Shown here in pieces: positions 55,678 to 63,321 of a stretch of 64,000 nt of DNA. Numbering within the stretch: the stretch's first letter is position 1; every line of letters starts with the position of its first letter. The translations under genes and the position numbers were made by a program. A model generated the notes under the pieces. That model was not told the DNA's origin. It made no database searches and saw nothing but the letters and a program-made list of their open reading frames with translations. The DNA is taken from contig JAKBNL010000015.1 in the NCBI GenBank assembly GCA_021831035.1, positions 1-64,000 on the forward strand, read 5' to 3'. Source of the stretch: Actinomycetes bacterium. Its GTDB lineage: Bacteria; Actinomycetota; Acidimicrobiia; Acidimicrobiales; RAAP-2.

Positions 55678-56457
55678 CTACTTGCCGAAGCGCCGCTCGC
55701 GCCGGGTGAAGTCGCGCAGGGCGCGCAGCAGGTCGACCTTGCGGAAGGCGGGCCAGTAGGGGTCGACGAAGGCGAACTCGGCGAAGGCCGACTGCCAGAG
55801 CAAGAAGCCCGAGAGCCGCGATTCGCCGCTGGTGCGGATCACGAGGTCGATGTCGGGCAGGTCGGCCGCGTAGAGGTTGCGCGCGAGGCCCTCGGCGTCG
55901 ATGCGCTCGGGCAGGTCCTCCGGGGCGACGCCCTCGGCGAGGAGGTCGGCGACGAGCGATCGCGCCGCGTCGACGACCTCCTGGCGGCCGCCGTAGCAGA
56001 GCGCGATGTTGACGGTCATGGCCGGCGCGACGAGGCCGGCGGTCTTGTCGGCCGCCGTCTTCGCGACGAGCGCGAGCTCGGGGGGTAAGAGGTCGAGGCT
56101 CCCGCTCACGGTGAGGGTGAAGTGCAGGCGCTGGGCGACCCGCGGCAGCCGGCGGAAGAGGTCGGTGAGGACCTCGAAGTACGGGTCGAGCTCGGCGGCC
56201 GGTCGCGCGAGGTTCTCGGTCGAGAGGACCCAGGCGGTGACGGCGCCGATGCCGAGCTCGGCGCACCACTCGATGAGCTCCTCGAGCTTGCGCATGCCGG
56301 CCTCGTAGCTCGCCCCGTACTCGCCGTCGGTCATCTCACGCGCGAAGCGCCGGTGGCCGTCGGCGATCACACCCACGTGGCGCGGCAGCCGCTCGGGGGG
56401 CAGCGCGGCGGCGAGGCGGCGCTCGTAGTAGCGGTAGGCGGTCCGCCGTAGGGCCAT
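55678..56457 (-). CDS. Cis-prenyltransferase (short-chain Z-isoprenyl diphosphate synthase)
   Basis: A 259-residue UppS-family enzyme. It keeps the catalytic Asp (Asp33 in VGVIADGHRRFAR), LSTENLARP near 83, CYGGRQEVVDAAR near 155 and the C-terminal LVIRTSGESRLSGFLLWQSAFAEF. The usual DGN(G/R)RW reads DGHRRF, so the conserved Asn is His35. Overall it follows the M. tuberculosis Rv1086 type, which makes Z,E-farnesyl diphosphate for decaprenyl phosphate. ATG 56457 has GGAG upstream; a GTG two codons earlier is possible. Followed at two bases by the DinB-like gene. Confidence 0.88.
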   Translation of the reverse strand: MALRRTAYRYYERRLAAALPPERLPRHVGVIADGHRRFAREMTDGEYGASYEAGMRKLEELIEWCAELGIGAVTAWVLSTENLARPAAELDPYFEVLTDLFRRLPRVAQRLHFTLTVSGSLDLLPPELALVAKTAADKTAGLVAPAMTVNIALCYGGRQEVVDAARSLVADLLAEGVAPEDLPERIDAEGLARNLYAADLPDIDLVIRTSGESRLSGFLLWQSAFAEFAFVDPYWPAFRKVDLLRALRDFTRRERRFGK

Positions 56458-56566
56458 GGGCACTCCGAGGTCTGAGGCTCCAGGCCAATGTACTCCCCAC
56501 CCCCCGCCGCGGGTCGTACCCGTGACCGGGCCGCGCTAGGGTCCCCCGCAGAGTCCGGGGGGTCCC

Positions 56567-57130
56567 ATGGCCGAGGTCGTTCTGTTCCACCACGCGCTGG
56601 GCCTCACGCCCGGCGTGACCGCCTTCGCCCAGGGGTGGCGCGACGAGGGCCACGTCGTGCACGTCCCCGACCTCTACGACGGGCGCACGTTCTCCGACCT
56701 CGACGAGGCGGTCGAGTTCGTGGACGCGATGGGCATCGGGCACTGGATCGCCACCGCGACGGCCGCCGCCGCCGAGCACCCCACGGCCGGCGCCTTCGCC
56801 GGCTTCTCGCTCGGCTCGGCGTGCGCCCAGTACGTCGCCCAGTCGACCCCCGGGGCCCGCGCGGCGCTGCTCTTCCACGGGGCGCTCTCGCTCGCGACGA
56901 TCGAGCTGGCCTGGCCCGACGGGCTGCGGCTCCAGGTGCACACCGCCGAGGCCGACCCCTGGGTCGAGACGGACGAGGTCCAGAGCCTGATCGAGTCGGT
57001 CGACGGCGCCGAGCTCTTCGTCTACCCCGGGAGTCGCCACCTCTTCGCCGATGCGTCCTGGAAGGAGTTCGACGAGCCGAGCGCCCGGCTGCTCAACGAG
57101 CGGGCGCTCGCCCTGCTCGGCTCGCTCTAG
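56567..57130 (+). CDS. Dienelactone hydrolase-like alpha/beta hydrolase
   Basis: A 187-residue alpha/beta hydrolase of the dienelactone hydrolase family: VVLFHHALGLTPGVTAFAQGWRDEGHVVHVPDLYDG at the N terminus, nucleophile elbow GFSLGSACAQ near 85 (Ser in place of the Cys of classical DLH) and His in YPGSRHLFADASW near 155. The substrate is unknown. ATG 56567; TAGGGT (56537-56542) is 24 bp upstream as a candidate -10. Monocistronic. Confidence 0.85.
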   Translation: MAEVVLFHHALGLTPGVTAFAQGWRDEGHVVHVPDLYDGRTFSDLDEAVEFVDAMGIGHWIATATAAAAEHPTAGAFAGFSLGSACAQYVAQSTPGARAALLFHGALSLATIELAWPDGLRLQVHTAEADPWVETDEVQSLIESVDGAELFVYPGSRHLFADASWKEFDEPSARLLNERALALLGSL

Positions 57131-57184
57131 CCCCCGCGTCGCCGTTCGGTTCGCTAGAGTCACCTCGTCACGAGAGGAGGTGCC

Positions 57185-57784
57185 GTGGCGAGCGTCGAGT
57201 CCACCCAGGCGTCCCGCGACCTCGACTCGCGACCCAAGATCCAGGTCGTGCCGCTGCGGGCGCTCCCGGTGAGTGCCCTCGTCGTGGTCTTCGTCGCCCT
57301 CTCGATCGGCGAGAACTGGAAGTGGGGACTCGTCTTCTGCCACGTCGCCGGCGGTGGACTGTGGACGGCCGTCGACCTCTTCGTCGGCCTCGTCGTGGGC
57401 CCCATCCTGGGGGGGCTCTCGATCCCGGCCCGGGCCGAGTTCTCGGCGCGCTTCATGCCCAAGATGGTCGTCTTGATGCCGACGATCGTGCTGATGACCC
57501 TGGCGACGGGCTTCCAGATCGCCGGCGCTCAGGGGAACCTCGCGGCGGCCAGCCCCAACCACGCGTGGCTCATCGCGTCGTTCGTCGTCGTGGGCGTCAT
57601 GGCCGTCATCGCCCTGGGGATCCTCGAGCCGGCGAACATCGCCGTCTTGATGGAGATGAACAAGCCCCGGCCCAACGGCGAGCGCATCGGTCGGCTCATG
57701 CGGCGCTTCGTCTACACGGCCGGCGTCACCGGGGTGATGCAGGTGGCGACGCTCGTGATCATGACCCGGGTGGCGTCGCGGTGA
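57185..57784 (+). CDS. Four-spanning membrane protein of unknown function
   Basis: A 199-residue protein with about four membrane segments (VSALVVVFVALSIG, LVFCHVAGGGLWTAVDLFVGLVVGPILGGL, MVVLMPTIVLMTLATGFQIAGA, WLIASFVVVGVMAVIALGI). HVAGGGLW near 58 could bind a cofactor or metal, as in CopD/DUF2269-like proteins, but this is a guess. GTG 57185 follows GAGGAGG, and TAGAGT (57155-57160) lies 24 bp upstream. It overlaps the next membrane protein gene by four bases. Confidence 0.65.
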   Translation: MASVESTQASRDLDSRPKIQVVPLRALPVSALVVVFVALSIGENWKWGLVFCHVAGGGLWTAVDLFVGLVVGPILGGLSIPARAEFSARFMPKMVVLMPTIVLMTLATGFQIAGAQGNLAAASPNHAWLIASFVVVGVMAVIALGILEPANIAVLMEMNKPRPNGERIGRLMRRFVYTAGVTGVMQVATLVIMTRVASR

Positions 57785-58200
57785 GCGGCCCTGGCGGGGC
57801 GCTGGCCGATCGCCCGGTGCCCCCGGTGCCCCCGGTGGGGTGGCTCTCGACGGCGGCCCTCGGGTGCGTCATCGTGGGCGGGATCCTCATCGCCTCTTAC
57901 GCCCCGCGCCCGGCGCCGCTCCTGATCCCGACCGTCCTCACCGTCCTCGCGTACGCGCTGATGGTGACGGCCCTGGTCCTCCTGAGCCGGATCGAGGGCT
58001 TCGCCTGGTCGACCTTCGTGCGCCTCTTCCGCTGGGCGCTGCTCGCCTACGTCGTGATGTCGGGGATGATCGAGTTCGCCTTCGTCCACGACCACACCCG
58101 GGGCGCGACCCTGACCGAGGTGTCCTTGATGCTGGTGATCTTCGCGTTGAGCGTGCCCACGACGATCGCCTTCACGTCCGCGCGCTACGCCGACGCCTAG
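57781..58200 (+). CDS. Four-spanning membrane protein, partner of the preceding gene
   Basis: A 139-residue hydrophobic protein with about four membrane segments (WLSTAALGCVIVGGILIASYAP, LIPTVLTVLAYALMVTALVLLS, LFRWALLAYVVMSGMIEFAFVHDH, LMLVIFALSVPTTIAF). GTG 57781 overlaps the upstream stop by four bases, so the two products probably act together in one membrane complex. No family recognised. Confidence 0.6.
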   Translation: MSGPGGALADRPVPPVPPVGWLSTAALGCVIVGGILIASYAPRPAPLLIPTVLTVLAYALMVTALVLLSRIEGFAWSTFVRLFRWALLAYVVMSGMIEFAFVHDHTRGATLTEVSLMLVIFALSVPTTIAFTSARYADA

Positions 58201-58252
58201 TGGGTGGTGGGCTGACCCCGGGGAGCGAGCTCCGCGTCGCGGGCTCGACCAC

Positions 58253-58786
58253 GTGAGCACCCGCTCGGGAGCGGGTCCGCCCGGCGAGGCGATCCGCCCG
58301 GTCGAGGACGACCAGTGGGCGATGGTGGCGTGGCTCTTCCAGCTTTTCCGACACGACCTGGCCCTGGTGGTGCGGGGGCTGCCCTACGAGGACGGCCGCT
58401 ACGCGCACCGGCCGCTCGACGCCTACCCGTCGCCCGACCACGTGGGCTACGTGGCCTGGCGGGACCACCCCCGCACCGGTCGGCCGGCGCCCGTCGGCTT
58501 CGCGCTCTGCGAGCGTCGGGACCCCGCGACCTGGACGGTGGACGCGTTCTGGGTCTCGCCGGTCACCCGTCGCGAGGGGGTGGGCAACCGACTCGCCCTC
58601 GAGACCCTCTCGCGCCACGCCGGGGGCTGGGTGATCGCCTTCCAGCACGAGAACGCGTCGGCCGGGGCGTTCTGGCGCCGCGTGGCCGACGACGCGTTCG
58701 GTCCGCGGCGCTGGAGCGAGCGGCGCCGCCCGGTGCCGCACCGACCCGACGTGCCGGCCGACCACGAGATCGTGGCCCCGGGCTGA
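58253..58786 (+). CDS. GNAT-family acetyltransferase-like protein
   Basis: A 177-residue protein with a GNAT pattern: IRPVEDDQWAMVAWLFQLFRHDLALVV at the start, VGFALCERRDPATWTVDAFWVSPVTRREGVGNRLALETLSRH (the acetyl-CoA loop RREGVGNRLA) and AFQHENASAGAFWRRV at the end. The substrate is unknown. GTG start chosen by homology; no strong ribosome binding site is seen. It is convergent with the SDR gene. Confidence 0.78.
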   Translation: MSTRSGAGPPGEAIRPVEDDQWAMVAWLFQLFRHDLALVVRGLPYEDGRYAHRPLDAYPSPDHVGYVAWRDHPRTGRPAPVGFALCERRDPATWTVDAFWVSPVTRREGVGNRLALETLSRHAGGWVIAFQHENASAGAFWRRVADDAFGPRRWSERRRPVPHRPDVPADHEIVAPG

Positions 58787-58816
58787 GACCCCGGCGCGGG
58801 CGCGCCGAGCGCCCGG

Positions 58817-60280
58817 CTAGGTGCCGGTCACGGCGTCGCGGGCGATCCCCGCGAGGAGCCCGGGGAAGACGAAGCGGTGGAAGGGGGCTACCGCGTACCA
58901 GTAGAGGCGGCCGAGCAGCCCGCGTGGGTGGAAGGTCGCGGACTGGGTGAGGGTCGACCCACCCCCCTCGGCCGGGGCGACCTCGAAGGTGAGGTGGGCC
59001 ACGCCGGGCAGACGCATCTCGGCGCGCAGCGAGAGCCGCCGGGGGGCCTCGAGAGCCTCGACGCGCCAGAAGTCGAGGGGCGCGCCGACCTCCAGGCGCG
59101 CGGGGCGGCCCCGGCGCATCCCGGGCCCGCCCACGAGCGCGTCGAGGACGCCGCGCAGGCGCCACAGGGCGTCCCCGGCGTGCCAGCCGGTGGCGCCGCC
59201 GAGGGCCGCAACGGCGGCGAAGACGCGCTCGGGGCTTGCCGCCACCGTCGTGGTGCGCACGTCGCGCAGCACCGTCCCGCCGGCCCAGGCGGGGTCGGTC
59301 GACTGGGCGGAGAAGACGGCGTAGTCCGCGTCGGCGAACGTGGTGGGCGCGGCGCCCTCGCGCGTGACCCGCAACGCCCGCCCGACCGACTCGTCGAACC
59401 CGAGGGGCGGGCGACCGAGGAGGGCTTCGGTCGCGACGGCCGACGGCGAGACGACGACCTCGTTGATGAGTGACTCGACCAGTTCGGCGGCGAGGGGGAC
59501 CGGAACCGGGGTCACCAGGCCGACCCAGTGGCTCGAGAGCCTCGGGCTGAGCAGCGGCACGCGGATGAGTCGCCGCTCGGGCAGGCCCGCGACGCGCGCG
59601 TAGCGACGCATCATCTCGGCGTAGGTCAGAACGTCGGGCCCCCCGACCTCGTAGACACCGGGGACGAGGGTCGGGTCGAGCACCGCGCGCACCAAGAGGT
59701 CGCGGACGTCCGAGACGGCGATGGGTTGGCAGCGGGTCGTGACCCACCGGGGGGTGACCATGACCGGGAGCACGTCGACGAGGTAGCGCAGCATCTCGAA
59801 GCTCGCCGAGCCCGACCCGATCACGACGCCGGCGCGCAGCTCGACGGTCGCCACGCCGGAGGCGGCGAGGGCGCGTCCGACCGCGTGGCGGCTCGCGAGG
59901 TGCGTGCTCAGCCGGTCGCCGTCGCGCCCGAGGCCGCCCAGGTAGACGACGCGCGCGACGCCGGCGTCGCGCGCCGCGCGGGCGAAGCGCTCGGCGTGGC
60001 GGCGCTCGGTGGCCGCCCACTGGGGGCCCTCGCCGATCGAGTGCACGAGGTAGACCGCGACGTCCACGTCCGCGAGGGCCGGGCCGAGGTCCCCGTCGAG
60101 CGAGCCGGGGGTGACCTCGACCCGCTCGGCCCACGGGGCGTTGGCGAGCTTGGCGGGGGTGCGCGCGAGGACCCGGACGGTGGCGCCGCGCTCGAGCAGC
60201 GCCGGCGCCAGTCGGCCGCCGACGTAGCCGGTGGCGCCGGTCAGGAGGACGCGGGTCGGGCGGTCGGGGTCGAGGGTCAC
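58817..60280 (-). CDS. NAD(P)-binding SDR protein with DUF2867 domain
   Basis: A 487-residue fusion. Residues 1-300 are an atypical short-chain dehydrogenase: VLLTGATGYVGGRLAPALLERGATVRVLAR (GxxGxxG), VAVYLVHSIG near 80 and VVYLGGLGRDGDRLSTHLASRH near 110. Residues 330-487 are a DUF2867/polyketide-cyclase-like domain (GWHAGDALWRLRGVLDALVGGPGMRRGR and GLLGRLYWYAVAPFHRFVFPG). The pair is common in actinobacteria as an uncharacterised oxidoreductase. GTG 60280 is set by homology. TAGCGT lies 16 bp upstream of it. Confidence 0.85.
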   Translation of the reverse strand: MTLDPDRPTRVLLTGATGYVGGRLAPALLERGATVRVLARTPAKLANAPWAERVEVTPGSLDGDLGPALADVDVAVYLVHSIGEGPQWAATERRHAERFARAARDAGVARVVYLGGLGRDGDRLSTHLASRHAVGRALAASGVATVELRAGVVIGSGSASFEMLRYLVDVLPVMVTPRWVTTRCQPIAVSDVRDLLVRAVLDPTLVPGVYEVGGPDVLTYAEMMRRYARVAGLPERRLIRVPLLSPRLSSHWVGLVTPVPVPLAAELVESLINEVVVSPSAVATEALLGRPPLGFDESVGRALRVTREGAAPTTFADADYAVFSAQSTDPAWAGGTVLRDVRTTTVAASPERVFAAVAALGGATGWHAGDALWRLRGVLDALVGGPGMRRGRPARLEVGAPLDFWRVEALEAPRRLSLRAEMRLPGVAHLTFEVAPAEGGGSTLTQSATFHPRGLLGRLYWYAVAPFHRFVFPGLLAGIARDAVTGT

Positions 60281-60394
60281 GGTGGCTCCACCTCGCACGC
60301 TAGGGGGGCCGGTGGCCCCCCTAGCGGGACGAAGGTCCACTCGGGACCAAAGTCGCTAGTGGCGAGGGCCCCGCGGCCCGTAGGGTCACTCGAC

Positions 60395-61576
60395 GTGACC
60401 GACGACGCGCCGCGGGCCGAGGGCGCACCCAGCCCCGCGCATCGGGCGATCTCCTTCGACCGGCGCCCCCTCCTCGTCTTCTGGGAGACGACCAAGGCGT
60501 GCCCGCTGGCGTGTCGCCACTGCCGCGCCGACGCCCAGCTCGTCGGGGGACCCGACGAGCTCACGACCGCCGAGGGTCTCGCCCTCATCGACGACCTGGC
60601 GACCCTCGGCAGCCCCCGGCCGATCCTGGTGCTCACGGGTGGGGACTGCCTGATGCGCGCCGACCTGGTGGAGCTGGCCCGTCACGCCCACGAGGCCCAC
60701 CTCCCGGTCGCGGTCGCCCCCTCGGTCTCCCCGCGGCTCACGGGGTCGACCCTCGTCGCGCTGCGCGAGGTCGGGGTGAAGAGCGCCTCGTTGAGCCTCG
60801 ACGGCGCGGGACCCGCGTCCCACGACACCCTCCGGGGGATCGGGGGCCACTTCGAGGCGACCCTCGAGGCGATCGACCGGCTCGTCGCGCACGGCTTCTC
60901 CACCCAGGTGAACACGACCGTCATGCCCTCGAACCTCGAGGAGCTCGCCGACGTGGCGGCGACCGTCGCCGAGCACGGCGTCGACGTCTGGGAGGTCTTC
61001 TTCCTCATCACGACGGGCCGTGGGTCGGCCATCGCCTCCACCACGCCCCGGGAGAACGAGGACGTGTGTCGGTTCCTCGTGGACGCGTCGCGCTACGGGG
61101 TCACGGTACGCACCGTCGAGGCGCCCTTCTTCCGCCGGGTCGCCCTCGAGGGGGCGGGCGAGGGCGGCCCCCTCTACCGCCGACTGTCGGCCCGGCTCGC
61201 CGAGCGCCTCGGACCACCACGCGCCACCCCCCGGGCACCCAGCGCGGCGACCCGCGACGGCAAGGGAATCGTCTTTGTCGGGGCGAACGGCGACGTCTAC
61301 CCCTCGGGTTTCTTGCCCCTCGCACTCGGCAACGTGCGCGAGACCCGCCTCAGCGAGATCTACCAGCGCCACCCCCTGTTGCGCTCGATCCGGGCGGCGG
61401 AGTTCTCGGGACCGTGCGGTCGGTGCGTCCACGCCAACCTCTGCGGCGGCTCACGCTCGCGGGCCTTCGCCACCTACGGGGACCCGTTGGCCTCGGACCC
61501 GGGGTGCCTGCTCGTCGCCGAGCCCCTCGCCGCCCCCGGGGCGCGGGTCAGCCCCGCTCGACTCGCCGTCCGCTGA
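60395..61576 (+). CDS. Radical SAM/SPASM protein, TIGR04053-like
   Basis: A 393-residue radical SAM enzyme. The [4Fe-4S] motif is Cys36, Cys40, Cys43 (WETTKACPLACRHC); LTGGDCLMR near 90 is the GGE-like motif. A SPASM-type end has GPCGRCVHANLCGGSRSRAF and DPGCLL cysteines. It resembles the TIGR04053 group, related to haem d1/AhbD and mycofactocin-like maturases; the substrate is unknown. GTG 60395 is chosen although the frame is open far upstream: TAGGGT (60381-60386) lies eight bases before it, a leaderless layout. It overlaps the convergent PNPOx gene by 29 bases. Confidence 0.88.
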   Translation: MTDDAPRAEGAPSPAHRAISFDRRPLLVFWETTKACPLACRHCRADAQLVGGPDELTTAEGLALIDDLATLGSPRPILVLTGGDCLMRADLVELARHAHEAHLPVAVAPSVSPRLTGSTLVALREVGVKSASLSLDGAGPASHDTLRGIGGHFEATLEAIDRLVAHGFSTQVNTTVMPSNLEELADVAATVAEHGVDVWEVFFLITTGRGSAIASTTPRENEDVCRFLVDASRYGVTVRTVEAPFFRRVALEGAGEGGPLYRRLSARLAERLGPPRATPRAPSAATRDGKGIVFVGANGDVYPSGFLPLALGNVRETRLSEIYQRHPLLRSIRAAEFSGPCGRCVHANLCGGSRSRAFATYGDPLASDPGCLLVAEPLAAPGARVSPARLAVR

Positions 61577-61982
61577 GCGTCTCGGCCCGGACCCGGAAGG
61601 CCACCGGGGGCCGTCCCGAGTCCCCGCCACCCTCACGTGAGGGCCCACGCCCCGCCGCGCCGGTCGCGGCCATCCGCGCGCGGAGGAGGTCGAGGGTGAG
61701 CGCGGCCCCGTCGCCGTCGAGCTCCTCGTAGACGCCCTGGAGGATGACCGAGCGCCACCCCCCGTCGGGGCGGTACTCGTCGACCTCGAAGCAGACGCGG
61801 TCGTGGCGGCGCATGAGGTCCACCTTCTTGCCCTCGGTGGTGTAGGCGTAGGCGCACCCCTCGTGCCAGGCGTAGATCACGGGCACCACGTAGGTGTCGT
61901 CCCCGTCGCGGCAGCCGACCCGACCCACCCGCTGGGCGAGGAGGAACTCCTCGACCTCGGTGCCATCCATCTCCTCGATCAC
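61548..61982 (-). CDS. Pyridoxamine 5'-phosphate oxidase-like flavin-binding protein
   Basis: A 144-residue split-barrel protein: LLAQRVGRVGCRDGDDTYVVPVIYAWHEGCAYAYTTEGKKVDLMRRHDRVCFEVDEY is the standard PNPOx-like core that binds FMN, F420 or haem; SVILQGVYEEL follows. The last 40 residues are charged and run into the end of the radical SAM gene on the other strand (29-base tail-to-tail overlap). GTG 61982 has TACCCT (61989-61994) six bases upstream, so it is leaderless. Confidence 0.82.
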   Translation of the reverse strand: MIEEMDGTEVEEFLLAQRVGRVGCRDGDDTYVVPVIYAWHEGCAYAYTTEGKKVDLMRRHDRVCFEVDEYRPDGGWRSVILQGVYEELDGDGAALTLDLLRARMAATGAAGRGPSREGGGDSGRPPVAFRVRAETLSGRRVERG

Positions 61983-62107
61983 CAGCCGAGGGTAGCCCGG
62001 GACCGCGCGGGCCCGACCTCCCCGCTCGCGGGGGGAGTCGGGCCTAGTCTTGGGGGAGGCCGGCGGCCGGTTCGGTCCCCGGCGGGGCGAGAGACGCTGG
62101 AGGAGTG

Positions 62108-62347
62108 ATGCTCATCAACCAGATCGGCGTCGAGGGGGAGCCGACGGTCGTGGAGCTTCGCCCGCGCCGAAGGGGCGGTCCCGACCCCGCGAGCCGAGTC
62201 ACCCTGACCGACCTGCTCGGCGCGGTGTGGTCGGTGGGGCTCGTCGGCCCACCCGACGAGGGCGGGCCGACGGGCGTGACGACGCTCGTTTCCCCCGAGG
62301 CCGGCGCCGCCTCGACCAGCGAGCCGCGCCGCGCCGACGTCGCCTGA
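62108..62347 (+). CDS. Small protein of unknown function
   Basis: A 79-residue protein (MLINQIGVEGEPTVVELRPRRRGG, LTDLLGAVWSVGLVG) with a Pro/Ala/Arg-rich end. GGAGG just upstream supports the start; GTG 62105 is also possible. It shows no Cys-rich core, so a peptide precursor for the radical SAM gene is not suggested. No family recognised. Confidence 0.5.
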   Translation: MLINQIGVEGEPTVVELRPRRRGGPDPASRVTLTDLLGAVWSVGLVGPPDEGGPTGVTTLVSPEAGAASTSEPRRADVA

Positions 62348-62397
62348 GCCCGCCGACCCGGGGGCTCAGTAGAGTCGGCGCTGGACCGGGAGCGCGC

Positions 62398-63321
62398 GTG
62401 GCCCATCACCTACTGATTCAGCTCTCCGACGTCCACCTGACCCGCGCCGGCGAACTCGCCCCGGGGGTCGACCCCGCGGCCAACCTCGCGAGTGCGCTCG
62501 CGCTCATGGAGGACGAGGGACTCGCGCCCGACGTGGTGCTGGTCACCGGTGACCTCGCCAACGAGGGTGACGAGCCCTCCTACCGCGACCTGGCGGCGGC
62601 GCTGTCGGCGAGTCGCGCCCTGATGGGGGCCACGATCCTCTACGTGCCCGGCAACCACGACCGTCGCGGCCCGTTCCGCACGGTGCTGCTCGGGGGCGCC
62701 CCCGACGGGGGGCCGATCAACCAGGTGGTCTGGCACGGGGGGCTGCGCCTCGTCGCGCTCGACTCGACGGTCCCGGGCGAGGACCACGGTCACCTCGACG
62801 ACGAGACGATCGCCTTCCTCGCCGACGCGCTCGCCGATCCCGCGCCCGAGGGCTCGATCGTCGTGCTCCACCACCCGCCCCAACCCTCGCCGATCGCGGC
62901 GATGGCCGCGTTGCGCCTCGCCAACGCCGACGGCCTGGCCCGGGCGATCGAGGGGACCGACGTGCGCGCGGTGGTCTGTGGCCACTACCACCACGCCGGG
63001 GCGAGTCGCCTCGGCGCGGTGCCGGTGTGGACGGGACCGGCGACCTCGTTCGTGGCCGACGCGGCGCACACCGGCGAGATCCGACTCCTGCGGGGTGGAG
63101 CGATGACCCGGATCGACGTCGACGACGAGGGCGTCGTCGCCTCGGTCATCCCCGTCGGGGCGGGACGTCACGGCGTGGGGGGTCGCCACCGGCGAGGTGA
63201 GTCCGCCGTGCGACCGGCCCGCGGCGCAGGTCGCCCGCGGGGTTACAGTGGCTCGTGGACCACGGGTACCACACGATCGTCGAGCCGTTCCGGATCCACT
63301 CGGTGGAGCCCCTGCGCATGA
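62398..63321 (+). CDS. Calcineurin-like metallophosphoesterase (CpdA-like)
   Basis: A 307-residue phosphoesterase. The dimetal ligands are in order: LSDVHLT near 10, VTGDLANEGD near 50, VPGNHDRRG near 83, VLHHPPQPS near 160 and CGHYHHAG near 200. This is the CpdA/3',5'-cyclic nucleotide phosphodiesterase layout; the substrate is unproven. GTG 62398 is chosen by homology; TAGAGT (62370-62375) lies 22 bp upstream. The Gly/Arg/Ser-rich tail after residue 255 runs 67 bases into the next gene, and the real end may be earlier if there is a frameshift. Confidence 0.85.
   Translation: MAHHLLIQLSDVHLTRAGELAPGVDPAANLASALALMEDEGLAPDVVLVTGDLANEGDEPSYRDLAAALSASRALMGATILYVPGNHDRRGPFRTVLLGGAPDGGPINQVVWHGGLRLVALDSTVPGEDHGHLDDETIAFLADALADPAPEGSIVVLHHPPQPSPIAAMAALRLANADGLARAIEGTDVRAVVCGHYHHAGASRLGAVPVWTGPATSFVADAAHTGEIRLLRGGAMTRIDVDDEGVVASVIPVGAGRHGVGGRHRRGESAVRPARGAGRPRGYSGSWTTGTTRSSSRSGSTRWSPCA

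Noticed and set aside
59528..60394. Long in-frame N-terminal extension of the radical SAM gene
   Set aside because: It lies antisense to the SDR gene and has shadow composition; the promoter hexamer and homology place the start at 60395.
62108..62347. RiPP precursor peptide for the radical SAM/SPASM enzyme
   Set aside because: The small ORF has no Cys or repeated core motif, is separated by the opposed PNPOx gene and has its own signals.
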